A DNA stretch of 64,000 bases from Arthrobacter globiformis (GTDB lineage: Bacteria; Actinomycetota; Actinomycetes; Actinomycetales; Micrococcaceae), in contig NZ_JAUSZX010000001.1 of NCBI RefSeq assembly GCF_030818015.1, forward strand, positions 1,178,001 to 1,242,000, given 5' to 3'. Below the pieces are notes generated by a model that did not search any database, was not told the DNA's origin, and saw only the letters and a program-made list of their open reading frames with translations. The position numbers and the translations under genes are program-made. How positions within the stretch are numbered: position 1 is the first letter of the stretch; each line of letters begins with the position of its first letter. Below are positions 1-8,146 of the stretch, one piece after another.

Positions 1-700
1 GGTCCTGTTCTTGCCGCCGCAGGGTTTTGCCGAGTGCCTGGAGGCGTTCGCCGGCCAGGACAGTCAGTTCGCCGTCGCTGAGCCGGTCCAGCGCCGCTTG
101 CCGTGCGCCGGGCGGCCAGCCGGCTTCGGCTTCGGTCACCAGCCCCGTGGCTACCAGTCCGCCTGCCAGTCCGACGCCGGCTGCCCGGGAGGTGGCGACG
201 GCCAGTTCCGGGGCGAGGCGGTTGGCGGTCAGCTGCGCTGAGTAGTTCTGGGGGGCCACGCCGGTGGCGGCGGAGACCCGGTGGCGGAGTTCGCCGTCGT
301 CGATCGCGTCCACCCAGTTCTTCACGGAGGTGGCGTGCGGCGGCGGGCTGAGCTCCGGCGGGACCGCGCCCGTCCCTGTGCCGGTGTCCGGCTCGGTGCG
401 GGCAATGATGGCGTGCAGCAGGTCTGCGGTGGCGATCTGGCTGACCAGCTCCTGCAGTGTGGGCGGGATCGGCGGCTTTCCCAGCTCCCGGTAAGCCTCG
501 AAGGAGCCCAGCGCTGCCACCGGGTTGATGTTGAAGGCCCGGCTGATCCCCACCACGGTTGCCTCGGCCACCTTGCCGCGGACCAGTTGCTGGGCCAGGG
601 TGGTGCGCTTGACCCCCGAAGCCCTGGCCACATCAGCAACGCTGGCGTCCGGCGCGACGCCGTGCAGCCAGCGCTGGAAAGCCTTGGCGGGGATGGGCAT
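1..700 (-). CDS. Helix-turn-helix DNA-binding protein, 3' part beyond the window
   Basis: An open frame runs from ATG at 698-700 leftward to the window edge without a stop (233 codons visible). The N-terminus (MPIPAKAFQRWLHG) is followed by a helix-turn-helix-like stretch, about residues 20-60 (SVADVARASGVKRTTLAQQL, then a second helix ending in FNINPVAALG), which resembles XRE-type repressors. The rest is Ala/Glu-rich and helical with no motif I recognise. It is transcribed divergently from the ABC-F gene, with 193 bp between the starts. The role is unknown; a DNA-binding regulator is the best guess. The C-terminus cannot be judged. Confidence 0.7.
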   Translation of the reverse strand, partial: MPIPAKAFQRWLHGVAPDASVADVARASGVKRTTLAQQLVRGKVAEATVVGISRAFNINPVAALGSFEAYRELGKPPIPPTLQELVSQIATADLLHAIIARTEPDTGTGTGAVPPELSPPPHATSVKNWVDAIDDGELRHRVSAATGVAPQNYSAQLTANRLAPELAVATSRAAGVGLAGGLVATGLVTEAEAGWPPGARQAALDRLSDGELTVLAGERLQALGKTLRRQEQD

Positions 701-778
701 GGAACGCTCTCTGCTGACTGGAACGGTGAATTGACGGCGGGCCGCAAGCCTCGATTTTATTTTGCGCGCCGCTTCAAC

Positions 779-784
779 TATGCT
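779..784 (+). promoter_or_regulatory. -10 element (TATGCT) of the ABC-F gene leader
   Basis: TATGCT fits an actinobacterial -10 box and would start RNA near position 791, about 100 nt upstream of the ABC-F start codon. The -35 region, 17 bp upstream (TTTATT), is weak. The interest lies in the strong hairpin that follows directly. Confidence 0.4.
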
Positions 785-792
785 AGGTGGTC

Positions 793-837
793 GAACCCGC
801 TGGTCCGTACACCCCCCAAGTCCGGACCAGCGGGTTC
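793..837 (+). terminator. Hairpin in the ABC-F 5' leader, possible attenuator
   Basis: Two perfect 15-base arms (793-807 and 823-837) are separated by a C-rich 15-nt loop and followed by a short T-rich run. It lies between two divergent genes, so no upstream plus-strand gene needs terminating here. It sits inside the predicted leader of the ABC-F gene, about 57 nt before its ATG. A GTG-initiated frame (787-894) crosses it and its TGA overlaps the ABC-F ATG. Confidence 0.55.
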
Positions 838-893
838 TTTCATGCCCGCCTGAATTTTCGGGTGAAACCGGGCAGCGGTGAGAGGATGGATTG

Positions 894-2558
894 ATGACTG
901 CAACCCTTGTTGCGAAGGACCTTTCGGGCGGTCATGATCACCGCACCCTGTTCTCCGGGCTGTCCCTCACAGTGGCTCCCGGGGATGTTGTTGGCGTGGT
1001 CGGCGCCAACGGTGCAGGCAAGTCCACGCTGCTGCGGCTCCTTGCCGGCGTGGACCAGGCGCAGGCCGGCACAGTCAGCCTCGCCCCGGCCGACGCCTTT
1101 GTGGGCTGGCTGCCGCAGGAACACGAACGCATTGCCGGCGAAACCGTCGCCGCCTACATCGCCCGCCGCACCGGCTGCGCCAAAGCCACCGCTGAGATGG
1201 AATCCACGGCCGAGGCCCTCGGCTCGGGGGCGCCGGGAGCCGACGACGCCTACTCGGTGGCATTTGACCGGTGGATGGCCTCCGGCGCCGCGGACCTGGA
1301 TGAACGGATAGCCCCCGTCCTCGCCGACCTTGGCCTGGACGTCGGTCCCGACGCCGAGATGACAGTGCTGTCGGGCGGCCAGGCTGCGCGCGTCGCGCTC
1401 GCGGCCCTGCTGCTGAGCCGCTTCGACGTCGTGCTCCTGGACGAGCCCACCAACGACCTTGACCTGGACGGCCTGGCCAAGCTGGAAGCATTCGTGCAGG
1501 GCCTTCGCGGCGGAGTGGTGCTGGTCTCCCACGACCGCGAGTTCCTCGCCCGCTGCGTGACCTCCATCGTGGAACTGGACCTCGCCCAGAACTCGGTGGC
1601 CGTGTACGACGGCGGCTATGAGGCCTTCCTGGAGGAACGCGCCGTGGCCCGCCGGCATGCCCGCGAACGGTACGAGGAGTTCGCCTCCACGAAGGCGGAT
1701 CTGGTGTCCCGGGCACGCACCCAGCGCGAGTGGAGCTCCCAGGGCGTCCGGAACGCGATGAAGAAAAACCCGGACAACGACAAGATCCGGCGCGCCGCCA
1801 GCACCGAGTCCTCTGAAAAGCAGGCGCAGAAGGTTAGGCAGATGGAATCGCGCATCGCCCGGCTGGATGTGGTGGAAGAACCGCGCAAGGAGTGGCAGTT
1901 GCAGTTCAGCATCGGCCAGGCGCCGCGCTCCAGCTCTGTGGTCGCAACGCTGCGCGACGCCGTGGTCCGGCAGGGCGGCTTCACCCTGGGGCCCGTCAAC
2001 CTGCAGCTCACCGCCGGCGAGCGGATCGGCATCACCGGGCCGAACGGGGCCGGCAAGTCGACGCTGCTCCGGTTGCTCTTGGGAACCCAGGCACCGGACT
2101 CCGGCGACGCTTCCCGCGGTGCGTCCGTGGCCGTCGGCGAGATCGACCAGGCCCGCGGGCTGCTGGCCGGGCACATGAAACTGGCTGACGCCGTCGAAGC
2201 CGTCTTGACCGACTACACGCCCGCCGAGGTCCGGACCCTGCTGGCGAAGTTCGGCCTCAGGGCGGACCACACCCCGCGCACGGTGGACTCGCTGTCGCCG
2301 GGGGAGCGGACCCGTGCCGCCCTGGCCCTGCTGCAGGCCCGCGGCGTGAACCTGCTGGTCCTGGATGAGCCCACCAACCACCTGGACCTCCCGGCAATCG
2401 AGCAGCTGGAGGAAGCACTGGAAAGCTACGACGGCGCCCTGCTGCTGGTCACCCACGACCGGCGGCTGCTGGAGAACGTGCGCCTGGACGTGCGCTGGAA
2501 CGTGGACAACGGCGTCGTCACCGAACTGGTGGCAGGCAAGATGGAGCAGAACAGATGA
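894..2558 (+). CDS. ABC-F family ATPase (ribosome-associated type)
   Basis: A 554-aa soluble protein with two ATP-binding cassettes and no membrane segment. Cassette 1 has Walker A GANGAGKST (residues 37-45), signature LSGGQ (~159) and LLDEPTND (~180). Cassette 2 has GPNGAGKST (~382-390), a variant signature LSPGE (~466) and LVLDEPTNH (~488). A charged, helical linker of about 90 residues joins them, as expected for ABC-F translation factors or antibiotic ribosome-protection proteins. ATG at 894 is preferred over TTG at 891 because AGAGGA (881-886) lies 7 nt before it. The stop overlaps the ATG of the next gene (ATGA), so the two are translationally coupled. Whether it confers resistance cannot be told from sequence. 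Confidence 0.93.
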   Translation: MTATLVAKDLSGGHDHRTLFSGLSLTVAPGDVVGVVGANGAGKSTLLRLLAGVDQAQAGTVSLAPADAFVGWLPQEHERIAGETVAAYIARRTGCAKATAEMESTAEALGSGAPGADDAYSVAFDRWMASGAADLDERIAPVLADLGLDVGPDAEMTVLSGGQAARVALAALLLSRFDVVLLDEPTNDLDLDGLAKLEAFVQGLRGGVVLVSHDREFLARCVTSIVELDLAQNSVAVYDGGYEAFLEERAVARRHARERYEEFASTKADLVSRARTQREWSSQGVRNAMKKNPDNDKIRRAASTESSEKQAQKVRQMESRIARLDVVEEPRKEWQLQFSIGQAPRSSSVVATLRDAVVRQGGFTLGPVNLQLTAGERIGITGPNGAGKSTLLRLLLGTQAPDSGDASRGASVAVGEIDQARGLLAGHMKLADAVEAVLTDYTPAEVRTLLAKFGLRADHTPRTVDSLSPGERTRAALALLQARGVNLLVLDEPTNHLDLPAIEQLEEALESYDGALLLVTHDRRLLENVRLDVRWNVDNGVVTELVAGKMEQNR

Positions 2559-4468
2559 GCATGGACGGCGTCGCGTGGCGCTCGCTTTACAACATCACCC
2601 GGGCCAAGAGCGGCTCCCGGCCGTTCTCCAAGGAGACCCTCAAACGCGTCCTCGGCTTTGCCCGGCCGCACCGCGGCAGGCTGATCGCGTTTGTGGCCGT
2701 GTCCGTCGCCATGGCCTTCCTGGCTGTGGCCACGCCCGTGCTGGCCGGCCAGGTGGTCAACACGATCGTTGCCCGCGCCGACTCCGGCGAGGTGATCCGC
2801 CTGGCGGCCCTGATCGCCGGCGTCGCAGTGGCCGAGGCAGTCCTGGGCATGGTGAGCCGCTGGCTGTCCTCCACCATCGGCGAGGGCGTCATCGTGGACC
2901 TCCGCACCAGGGTCTTCGACCATGTCCAGAGAATGCCCATCGCGTTCTTCACGCGGACCCGCACCGGCGCGCTGGTCAGCCGCCTGAACAACGACGTCAT
3001 CGGCGCGCAGTCCGCGTTCGCCGGAACCCTGTCCGGTGTGGTCAGCAACGTGGTGGCCCTCATCCTCACCCTCGTGGTGATGCTGAATACCTCCTGGCTG
3101 GTTACCGTGCTGGCCATGATCCTGCTGCCGATCTTCCTCATCCCCGCGCGGCGGATGGGCTCCCGGCTCGCGGACCTGCGGCGCGAGGCGGCCGAAAACA
3201 ACGCCGCCATGGGCACCCAGATGACCGAGCGCTTCTCTGCGCCCGGCGCCACCCTTGTGAAGCTTTTTGGACGGCCCGACGACGAGTCCCGCGAGTTCGC
3301 GCTCCGTGCCGGCCGGGTCCGCGACATCGGCGTGCGGACGGCCATGCTCCAGTTCACGTTCGTGACGGCGCTGACGCTCGTCTCAGCCTTGGCACTCTCC
3401 CTGGTCTACGGCCTTGGCGGCTGGCTGGCCATCGGCGGACAGCTCGCCCCGGGCGACGTCGTGGTGCTGGCGCTGCTGCTTACCCGCCTTTACGCGCCGC
3501 TCACCGCGCTGTCCAACGCCCGCGTGGAGATCATGAGCGCCCTGGTCAGTTTTGAACGGGTCTTCGAAATCCTGGACCTCGAGCCCCTCATCCAGGAAAA
3601 GCCCGGTGCGCTGGCAGTCCCGCCCGGGCCCGTGGCCGTGGAGTTCGACGACGTGCGGTTCTCCTATCCCTCCGCGGACAAGGTCTCGCTGGCCTCGCTG
3701 GAGGAGGTCTCCACGCTGGACACCCGCGGCGGCGAGGAAGTGCTGCACGGCATCAGCTTCCGGGTGGAACCCGGACAGACCGTCGCCCTCGTGGGCTCTT
3801 CCGGCGCCGGCAAATCCACTGTGGCGCAGTTGCTGTCACGGCTGTACGACGTCGACTCCGGCGCCGTGCGCCTGGGCGGCACCGCCCCGGCCTCCGGCCT
3901 GGACGTGCGCGACCTGACTTTCGACTCCATCCGCGCCACCCTGGGCATGGTCACCCAGGACGGGCACCTGTTCCACGAAACCATCGCGTCCAACCTCAGG
4001 CTTGCCCGGCCGGAGGCCACCGACGAGGACATGTGGGCGGTCCTGCGCCAGGCCCGGCTCGAGGCCATGATCCGTTCCCTTCCCGACGGACTGGAAACTG
4101 TGGTGGGGGAGCGCGGCTACCGGCTCTCCGGTGGGGAACGGCAGCGGCTCACCATCGCCCGGCTGCTGATCGCCCAGCCCCGCGTGGTCATCCTGGACGA
4201 AGCCACCGCCGCGCTGGACTCCACGAACGAAGCCGCCGTGCAAGCGGCGCTGGGCGCTGCGCTGGAAGGGCGCACCGCCGTCGTCATTGCCCACCGGCTT
4301 TCGACGATCCGTGCGGCCGACGTCATCCTAGTGGTGGAAGACGGACAGATCGTGGAGCGCGGAACCCACACCGAGCTGCTGGCCGCGGACGGCCGGTACG
4401 CCGAGCTGTACCGGACCCAGTTCGCCGAGGCCACGGCTGTGGCGGAGGAAGCGGTCCCGGAGTACTGA
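2555..4468 (+). CDS. ABC exporter, fused membrane and ATPase domains
   Basis: A 637-aa half-transporter of the MsbA/LmrA type. The N-terminal ~330 residues hold about six membrane helices and the C-terminal part one ATPase domain: Walker A GSSGAGKST (~414), LSGGERQR (~524), Walker B VVILDEATAALD (~545) and the H-loop AHRLST (~579). All catalytic residues are present, so a homodimer is likely. There is a short insertion (KVSLASLEEVSTLDTRGGEE) just before Walker A. It is coupled to the ABC-F gene by a 4-base overlap, suggesting joint expression in drug or stress response. The substrate is unknown. Confidence 0.9.
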   Translation: MSMDGVAWRSLYNITRAKSGSRPFSKETLKRVLGFARPHRGRLIAFVAVSVAMAFLAVATPVLAGQVVNTIVARADSGEVIRLAALIAGVAVAEAVLGMVSRWLSSTIGEGVIVDLRTRVFDHVQRMPIAFFTRTRTGALVSRLNNDVIGAQSAFAGTLSGVVSNVVALILTLVVMLNTSWLVTVLAMILLPIFLIPARRMGSRLADLRREAAENNAAMGTQMTERFSAPGATLVKLFGRPDDESREFALRAGRVRDIGVRTAMLQFTFVTALTLVSALALSLVYGLGGWLAIGGQLAPGDVVVLALLLTRLYAPLTALSNARVEIMSALVSFERVFEILDLEPLIQEKPGALAVPPGPVAVEFDDVRFSYPSADKVSLASLEEVSTLDTRGGEEVLHGISFRVEPGQTVALVGSSGAGKSTVAQLLSRLYDVDSGAVRLGGTAPASGLDVRDLTFDSIRATLGMVTQDGHLFHETIASNLRLARPEATDEDMWAVLRQARLEAMIRSLPDGLETVVGERGYRLSGGERQRLTIARLLIAQPRVVILDEATAALDSTNEAAVQAALGAALEGRTAVVIAHRLSTIRAADVILVVEDGQIVERGTHTELLAADGRYAELYRTQFAEATAVAEEAVPEY

Positions 4469-4476
4469 GCTTTGGG

Positions 4477-4505
4477 CGCCGGCCCCTGCTGTCCAGGGCC
4501 CGGCG
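4477..4505. terminator. Hairpin between convergent genes
   Basis: 12-base arms (4477-4488 and 4494-4505) with one mismatch and a 5-nt loop fill the gap between the exporter stop and the stop of the minus-strand NUDIX gene. It has no strong T-run and is probably a bidirectional terminator. Confidence 0.5.
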
Positions 4506-4910
4506 TCAGCGCCCGGATTCCGCCAGCGCCGGAAGGATGTGGTCCGTGAGCAGCGGCGCCAGGTCCCCGGGCAATTCTGCCGCGAGGTCCAGCCACCGGA
4601 TCTCGGCGATCTCCGCGGAGGGGTGGGCCACCCAGGTGCCCGGCGCGGTGAAGACTGTGGCTTCGATTTCCGTGGCTGCCTCGTTGGCGGCATCGGCCAG
4701 CCAGACGCCCATGAGGGTCAGCTCCCGCGGATCCACAATGATGCCGACCTCCTCCTGGAGCTCCCGCGCGGCGGCCTGCACCGCGGTCTCGCCGGGCTCG
4801 GGCTTGCCGCCGGGATGCATGAACTTGTCCGTGCCGCGCTTACGGACGGTCAGGAGCCGGCCAGCGGCGTCGTAGACACACACGGCGGAAACGATTATGC
4901 GTGGATTCAC
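4506..4910 (-). CDS. NUDIX hydrolase
   Basis: A 134-aa protein with a complete NUDIX box: G-x5-E-x7-REL-x-EE-x-G-I, read in GKPEPGETAVQAAAREL followed by QEEVGI, about residues 34-57. Such enzymes hydrolyse nucleoside diphosphates linked to another group (damaged nucleotides, sugar nucleotides or coenzymes); the substrate cannot be inferred. The chosen start is GTG at 4908-4910, whose GTGA overlaps the stop of the upstream DUF6314 gene, so the two form a coupled operon. The N-terminal sequence VNPRIIVSAVCVYD begins directly with the first strand of the fold. Confidence 0.9.
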   Translation of the reverse strand: MNPRIIVSAVCVYDAAGRLLTVRKRGTDKFMHPGGKPEPGETAVQAAARELQEEVGIIVDPRELTLMGVWLADAANEAATEIEATVFTAPGTWVAHPSAEIAEIRWLDLAAELPGDLAPLLTDHILPALAESGR

Positions 4911-5461
4911 GGTTTCGAGCCTAGCCCGTCTGCGGCCGCCGCCGTTCCGGGCAGCCGCCGCAGCACTGACTCCAGCAGCAGGTCCTTGCGCGGGCCGGTG
5001 ACATCCCAGACGTAGCTGAACTCGTTCTCGCCGTGGCGGACGTAGGTGACGCGGTAGGTGTCCGGATCGCACCAGTGCCGGTCCTGGCTGGCCTCCGGCG
5101 AGAAGCTCATCCGGTGGAAGGGCCGGCCGTCGTGAAACAGCATGTCCATGGCGTCCGGCGTGTCCGTGGGCCTGAGCAGGTAGTCGCGGGTAGCCGGGCC
5201 GGTGAAGGTGTCGCCGTCACCGGCAGGCCAGTTTACTGAAGGCCAGACAACGGTCCCTTCCTCGTGGAAGCGGAGCCCGCCGTCGCCGTCGGGGGAAAAG
5301 ATCACGACGCCGGTGAAGGTGCCGTGGGTGCCGGCGGCCCGGTCCAGCAGGGTCCGTTCCACCGACCAGCGCCCTGCCTGGGGACGGCCGGGGGATGGGG
5401 GGTCCGCCGGCGTTATGCCCAGCAGATAGTCGCGGAGCCCGGGCGGGTGCTGCAGATTCAA
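4907..5461 (-). CDS. DUF6314 family protein
   Basis: A 184-aa soluble protein. The region WSVERTLLDRAAGTHGTF, the segment FHEEGTVVWPSVNW, and a C-terminal stretch with HRMSF, HWCDPDTYRV and FSYVWDVTGPRKDLLL match what I recall of DUF6314, a family of unknown function with a small beta-barrel look. It is upstream of, and translationally coupled to, the NUDIX hydrolase. No signal peptide or membrane segment. tRNA-Arg lies immediately upstream on the same strand. Confidence 0.75.
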   Translation of the reverse strand: MNLQHPPGLRDYLLGITPADPPSPGRPQAGRWSVERTLLDRAAGTHGTFTGVVIFSPDGDGGLRFHEEGTVVWPSVNWPAGDGDTFTGPATRDYLLRPTDTPDAMDMLFHDGRPFHRMSFSPEASQDRHWCDPDTYRVTYVRHGENEFSYVWDVTGPRKDLLLESVLRRLPGTAAAADGLGSKP

Positions 5462-5462
5462 G

Positions 5463-5535
5463 TGCCCTCGATTGGAATCGAACCAACGACACCGGCTTTA
5501 GGAGAGCCGTGCTCTATCCACTGAGCTACGAGGGC
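5463..5535 (-). tRNA. tRNA-Arg (anticodon CCT)
   Basis: A 73-nt cloverleaf on the minus strand. The acceptor stem pairs GCCCTCG (5529-5535) with its complement at 5464-5470, with discriminator A at 5463. The D-arm reads TAGCTCAGTGGATAGAGCA, the anticodon stem CGGCT/AGCCG encloses the loop CTCCTAA (anticodon CCT), and the T-arm carries GGTTCGATTCC. CCA is not encoded. It reads the rare arginine codon AGG. Confidence 0.96.
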
Positions 5536-5622
5536 GGGCGCCCGCCGCGGCCGGGTTTTGGACCGGCCCGTTCGGGCACGCTTACAAGCATACAAGGTGA
5601 CGGCGCGTACTACGCTCTTGGC

Positions 5623-6405
5623 ATGGCCGCCGCAGCTCAAGTCCCGACCGCCCGGGCAACGTTCCTGCCAGACACCGCCTCCACGCGCCAGTACATCGGG
5701 GCGTGGGCGGTGCTCAGCGTGGTCCAGTATTTCGTGGCGGAGGCCGCTGTCATCGGCGCCTGGGCCGGACCCGACCCCTACAGCCGGCGGACCGGCCTCA
5801 TCAGCGACCTGGGTGCCGTCACCTGCGGCCTTTACAACGGCCGCAGCATCTGTTCGCCGCTGCACGTGCTCATGAATTCCTCCTTCGTGGTGCAGGGCCT
5901 GGGGATGCTGCTGGGCGCGCTGCTGCTGAGCTCGGCGCTGCTGCGGGTGGCCGCCCGGGCCGGCGTGCGGGTGGCGGTAAGCCATTCCGGTGAAGTGCCC
6001 TGGTACTCGGCGGTGGCGGCGCGGATCCTGACCGGGACGGCGGGTACCGGCACGATCATCGTGGGGCTGGTCCCGGAGGACCTGGAATCGGGCTGGCACT
6101 ACGCCGGGGCCGTGATGTACTTCATCGCCGGCTCCCTGGCGCTGCTGCTGCTCGGCGCCTTGTGGTTCCGGCAATCTCCGCTGGGGTGGTTCGTTCTGGC
6201 CTCCGGCGGGGTGTCCGCGGCCGCGCTCGTCACGGCGGCCGTCACCGGCCTGGACGTCCCCGAGCCGGGTACCCTGGAACGGCTGATGGGCTACCCGATC
6301 ACCATTGGCCTCGCCGCCGCCGGCCTGGTCATCGCCCAGCGCGTCCGGCAGGAACGGCAGGTTCGCAGGGCCTTCGCCCGGGCCCGGGCGGTTCGGAGCG
6401 CCTAG
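5623..6405 (+). CDS. DUF998-type integral membrane protein
   Basis: A 260-aa protein with about six hydrophobic segments (e.g. around residues 25-45, 90-110, 135-155, 165-185, 190-210, 225-245). The fragments GLISDLGAVTCG and CSPLHVLMNSSFVVQG resemble DUF998 membrane proteins of unknown function. The start ATG at 5623 lies 6 nt after a possible -10 box TACGCT (5611-5616), so the mRNA may be leaderless; no ribosome-binding site is visible. It faces the next gene convergently. Confidence 0.75.
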   Translation: MAAAAQVPTARATFLPDTASTRQYIGAWAVLSVVQYFVAEAAVIGAWAGPDPYSRRTGLISDLGAVTCGLYNGRSICSPLHVLMNSSFVVQGLGMLLGALLLSSALLRVAARAGVRVAVSHSGEVPWYSAVAARILTGTAGTGTIIVGLVPEDLESGWHYAGAVMYFIAGSLALLLLGALWFRQSPLGWFVLASGGVSAAALVTAAVTGLDVPEPGTLERLMGYPITIGLAAAGLVIAQRVRQERQVRRAFARARAVRSA

Positions 6406-6430
6406 GCCTCCTGCGTTGGACAGACCGCGT

Positions 6431-7075
6431 TTAGGCTTCCTGTTGCGGGGTGGGGTTCTTCGAGGACCGGCGCCCCAGGAATACGGCAGCTGCGCCTGCG
6501 AGCAGGCTGGCCACGAACAGTACCCAGCCGGTCACGGTGAGGCCCGAGGCCAAGGCAACCTGGCCGGCGTCGAGATTTACCGCCGCGATCATGGAATCAA
6601 CGGTGACGTTGCCCCACAGCCGGACCACGACGAACAGCAGCGGCAGCGCCCAGAGCGCCCAGCGAAGCGACTTCCGGGCAACGTTGGTGCCGATCAGAAG
6701 CAGCCAGGTGAAGGCGAAGATCAGCGGAAACAGGGTGCCCGCCGTCTTGTGGACGTAATTGAGCTGGCCGCGGGCGTCGGCGTCCAGGGCGCGGCGGAGC
6801 TGCTCGGCGTAGCCGGGGTCGAAGCCGCCGATCAGGGAATCGGGCATGGCCAGCCCGCCGGACAGCTGGGTGAGCTGGTTCAGCGTGAGCAGGTGGACGT
6901 ACCAGAACAGGAAGAGGCTGGCCACCACGCCGGCAATGACAATCAGGTTGGCGTTGTTCTGCGCCTTCGCGGGAGTGCGGTCGGTGCCGGGGTTGATCAC
7001 CGGCGGCAGGTGGTGCTGGGGTACTGCGGCCTTCGCGCCGTGCTTCTTGATCCGCTGTGCAGGTGTTTTGGCCAT
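6431..7075 (-). CDS. Membrane protein of unknown function
   Basis: A 214-aa protein. A basic N-terminus (MAKTPAQRIKKHG) is followed by about four membrane helices: residues ~44-64 (LIVIAGVVASLFLFWYVHLL), ~115-135, ~140-155 and ~180-205. A soluble loop of about 50 residues (DSLIGGFDPGYAEQLRRAL) lies between helices 1 and 2. I do not recognise the family. ATG at 7073-7075 was chosen because the upstream in-frame extension is Arg-rich and unlike coding sequence. It is divergent from the next gene and convergent with the DUF998 gene. Confidence 0.75.
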   Translation of the reverse strand: MAKTPAQRIKKHGAKAAVPQHHLPPVINPGTDRTPAKAQNNANLIVIAGVVASLFLFWYVHLLTLNQLTQLSGGLAMPDSLIGGFDPGYAEQLRRALDADARGQLNYVHKTAGTLFPLIFAFTWLLLIGTNVARKSLRWALWALPLLFVVVRLWGNVTVDSMIAAVNLDAGQVALASGLTVTGWVLFVASLLAGAAAVFLGRRSSKNPTPQQEA

Positions 7076-7186
7076 GCGTCCATTATCGCCCGCTGCAAAC
7101 CGGGCCCGCCTGCACCGCAGGCTGTACTGGCCTACCGCGCCTCTGCTGTGCCGCGCCTCTGCTGTGCAGGGCGTGCCCGGCGCCGA

Positions 7187-7192
7187 TAGGGT
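7187..7192 (+). promoter_or_regulatory. -10 element of a leaderless promoter
   Basis: TAGGGT ends 7 nt before the GTG start at 7200, the spacing expected when transcription begins at the start codon itself. No ribosome-binding site precedes the gene, which supports a leaderless mRNA. Confidence 0.5.
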
Positions 7193-7199
7193 GGGAACC

Positions 7200-8048
7200 G
7201 TGACGGAACTGGGCAGACACAAACTCGGCAAACACAGTGCCACCAACCTGAGCCCCGAGCTCGACGACTATGAGCTGGCGGCTGAACTGGTCCGCGAGGC
7301 CGGGCAGCTGGCGCTGCTGATGCGGCAGGGCGGCCTCGACGCCCAGCGCAAGACCTCGATCTCCGACATCGTCACAGCCGCGGACCACGCGGCCGAAGCG
7401 TATGTGCTGGAGCAGCTGCAGCGCTGCCGCCCGGACGACGGCGTCCTGGGCGAAGAAGGCGCCGCGGTGCACGGCAGCAGCGGGCGGACCTGGGTCATCG
7501 ACCCGGTGGACGGCACCTACAACTTCCTGCAGGGCTCCACCTACTGGTGCTCAGCCATCGCCCTCAGGGACGAATCCGATGTGTTGCTAGGAGCCATTTT
7601 CCAGCCCGAGGAGGACAAACTCTGGATCGGCGGCAAGCAACGCGCCACCACCCTCAACGGCGATCCCGTCACCACCTTCAAGGAGGACGGAACCAACCGC
7701 AACGCCGCCGACCTGTCCCACCTCGGCGCCGCCACCTACATCCACCCGCGCTGGCTCTCCGACCCGATGTGCGCCATGCCGTGGCACGCCGCCGCGACCT
7801 CGGCCGCGACGCTGCGGATGCTCGGATCTGGCTCGTGCGACCTTGGTCGCGTCGCTGACGGGCAGCTTGGCTGCTGGTTCCAGCACAGCTGCCCCGAATG
7901 GGACTGGCTTCCCGGAAAAGCGATCGTGACGGCCGCCGGCGGCGTTGCCGGCAGCGTCCACGTCAACGGCCTGGAATGGTTCATGGCGGGAGGAACGACG
8001 GCGGTGCACCAGCTGCGTGCCGCCCTCGAGTCAGGCTCTGTCGACTAG
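7200..8048 (+). CDS. Inositol-monophosphatase family phosphatase
   Basis: A 282-aa Mg-dependent phosphatase. Family motifs are present: GEEG (metal-binding Glu), WVIDPVDGTYNFLQ (the DPxDGT core) and, near the C-terminus, EWDWLPGKAIVTAAGG (the WD...AGG motif). The family acts on inositol-1-phosphate, histidinol phosphate, fructose-1,6-bisphosphate or PAP; the sequence alone does not decide. The GTG start at 7200 follows a leaderless-type -10 box. It is not near the inositol cluster, so a direct tie to inositol catabolism should not be assumed. Confidence 0.87.
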   Translation: MTELGRHKLGKHSATNLSPELDDYELAAELVREAGQLALLMRQGGLDAQRKTSISDIVTAADHAAEAYVLEQLQRCRPDDGVLGEEGAAVHGSSGRTWVIDPVDGTYNFLQGSTYWCSAIALRDESDVLLGAIFQPEEDKLWIGGKQRATTLNGDPVTTFKEDGTNRNAADLSHLGAATYIHPRWLSDPMCAMPWHAAATSAATLRMLGSGSCDLGRVADGQLGCWFQHSCPEWDWLPGKAIVTAAGGVAGSVHVNGLEWFMAGGTTAVHQLRAALESGSVD

Positions 8049-8130
8049 ATGTCCGTTCGCCGGATCCCCGTCGGGACCTCCCCGCAGCGGGGTTATCCAC
8101 AGGGCGGAATCCAGTGTCAGCCCCACCGCC

Positions 8131-8136
8131 TAGACT
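8131..8136 (+). promoter_or_regulatory. -10 element of pcrA
   Basis: TAGACT lies 10 nt before the ATG at 8147, giving a leader of only about 4 nt. No Shine-Dalgarno sequence is visible. Confidence 0.45.
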
Positions 8137-8146
8137 TGTAGTCACC

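Noticed and set aside
281..853. Plus-strand frame of 190 codons at the left edge
   Set aside because: Antisense to the HTH protein, whose frame is motif-bearing and open to the window edge.
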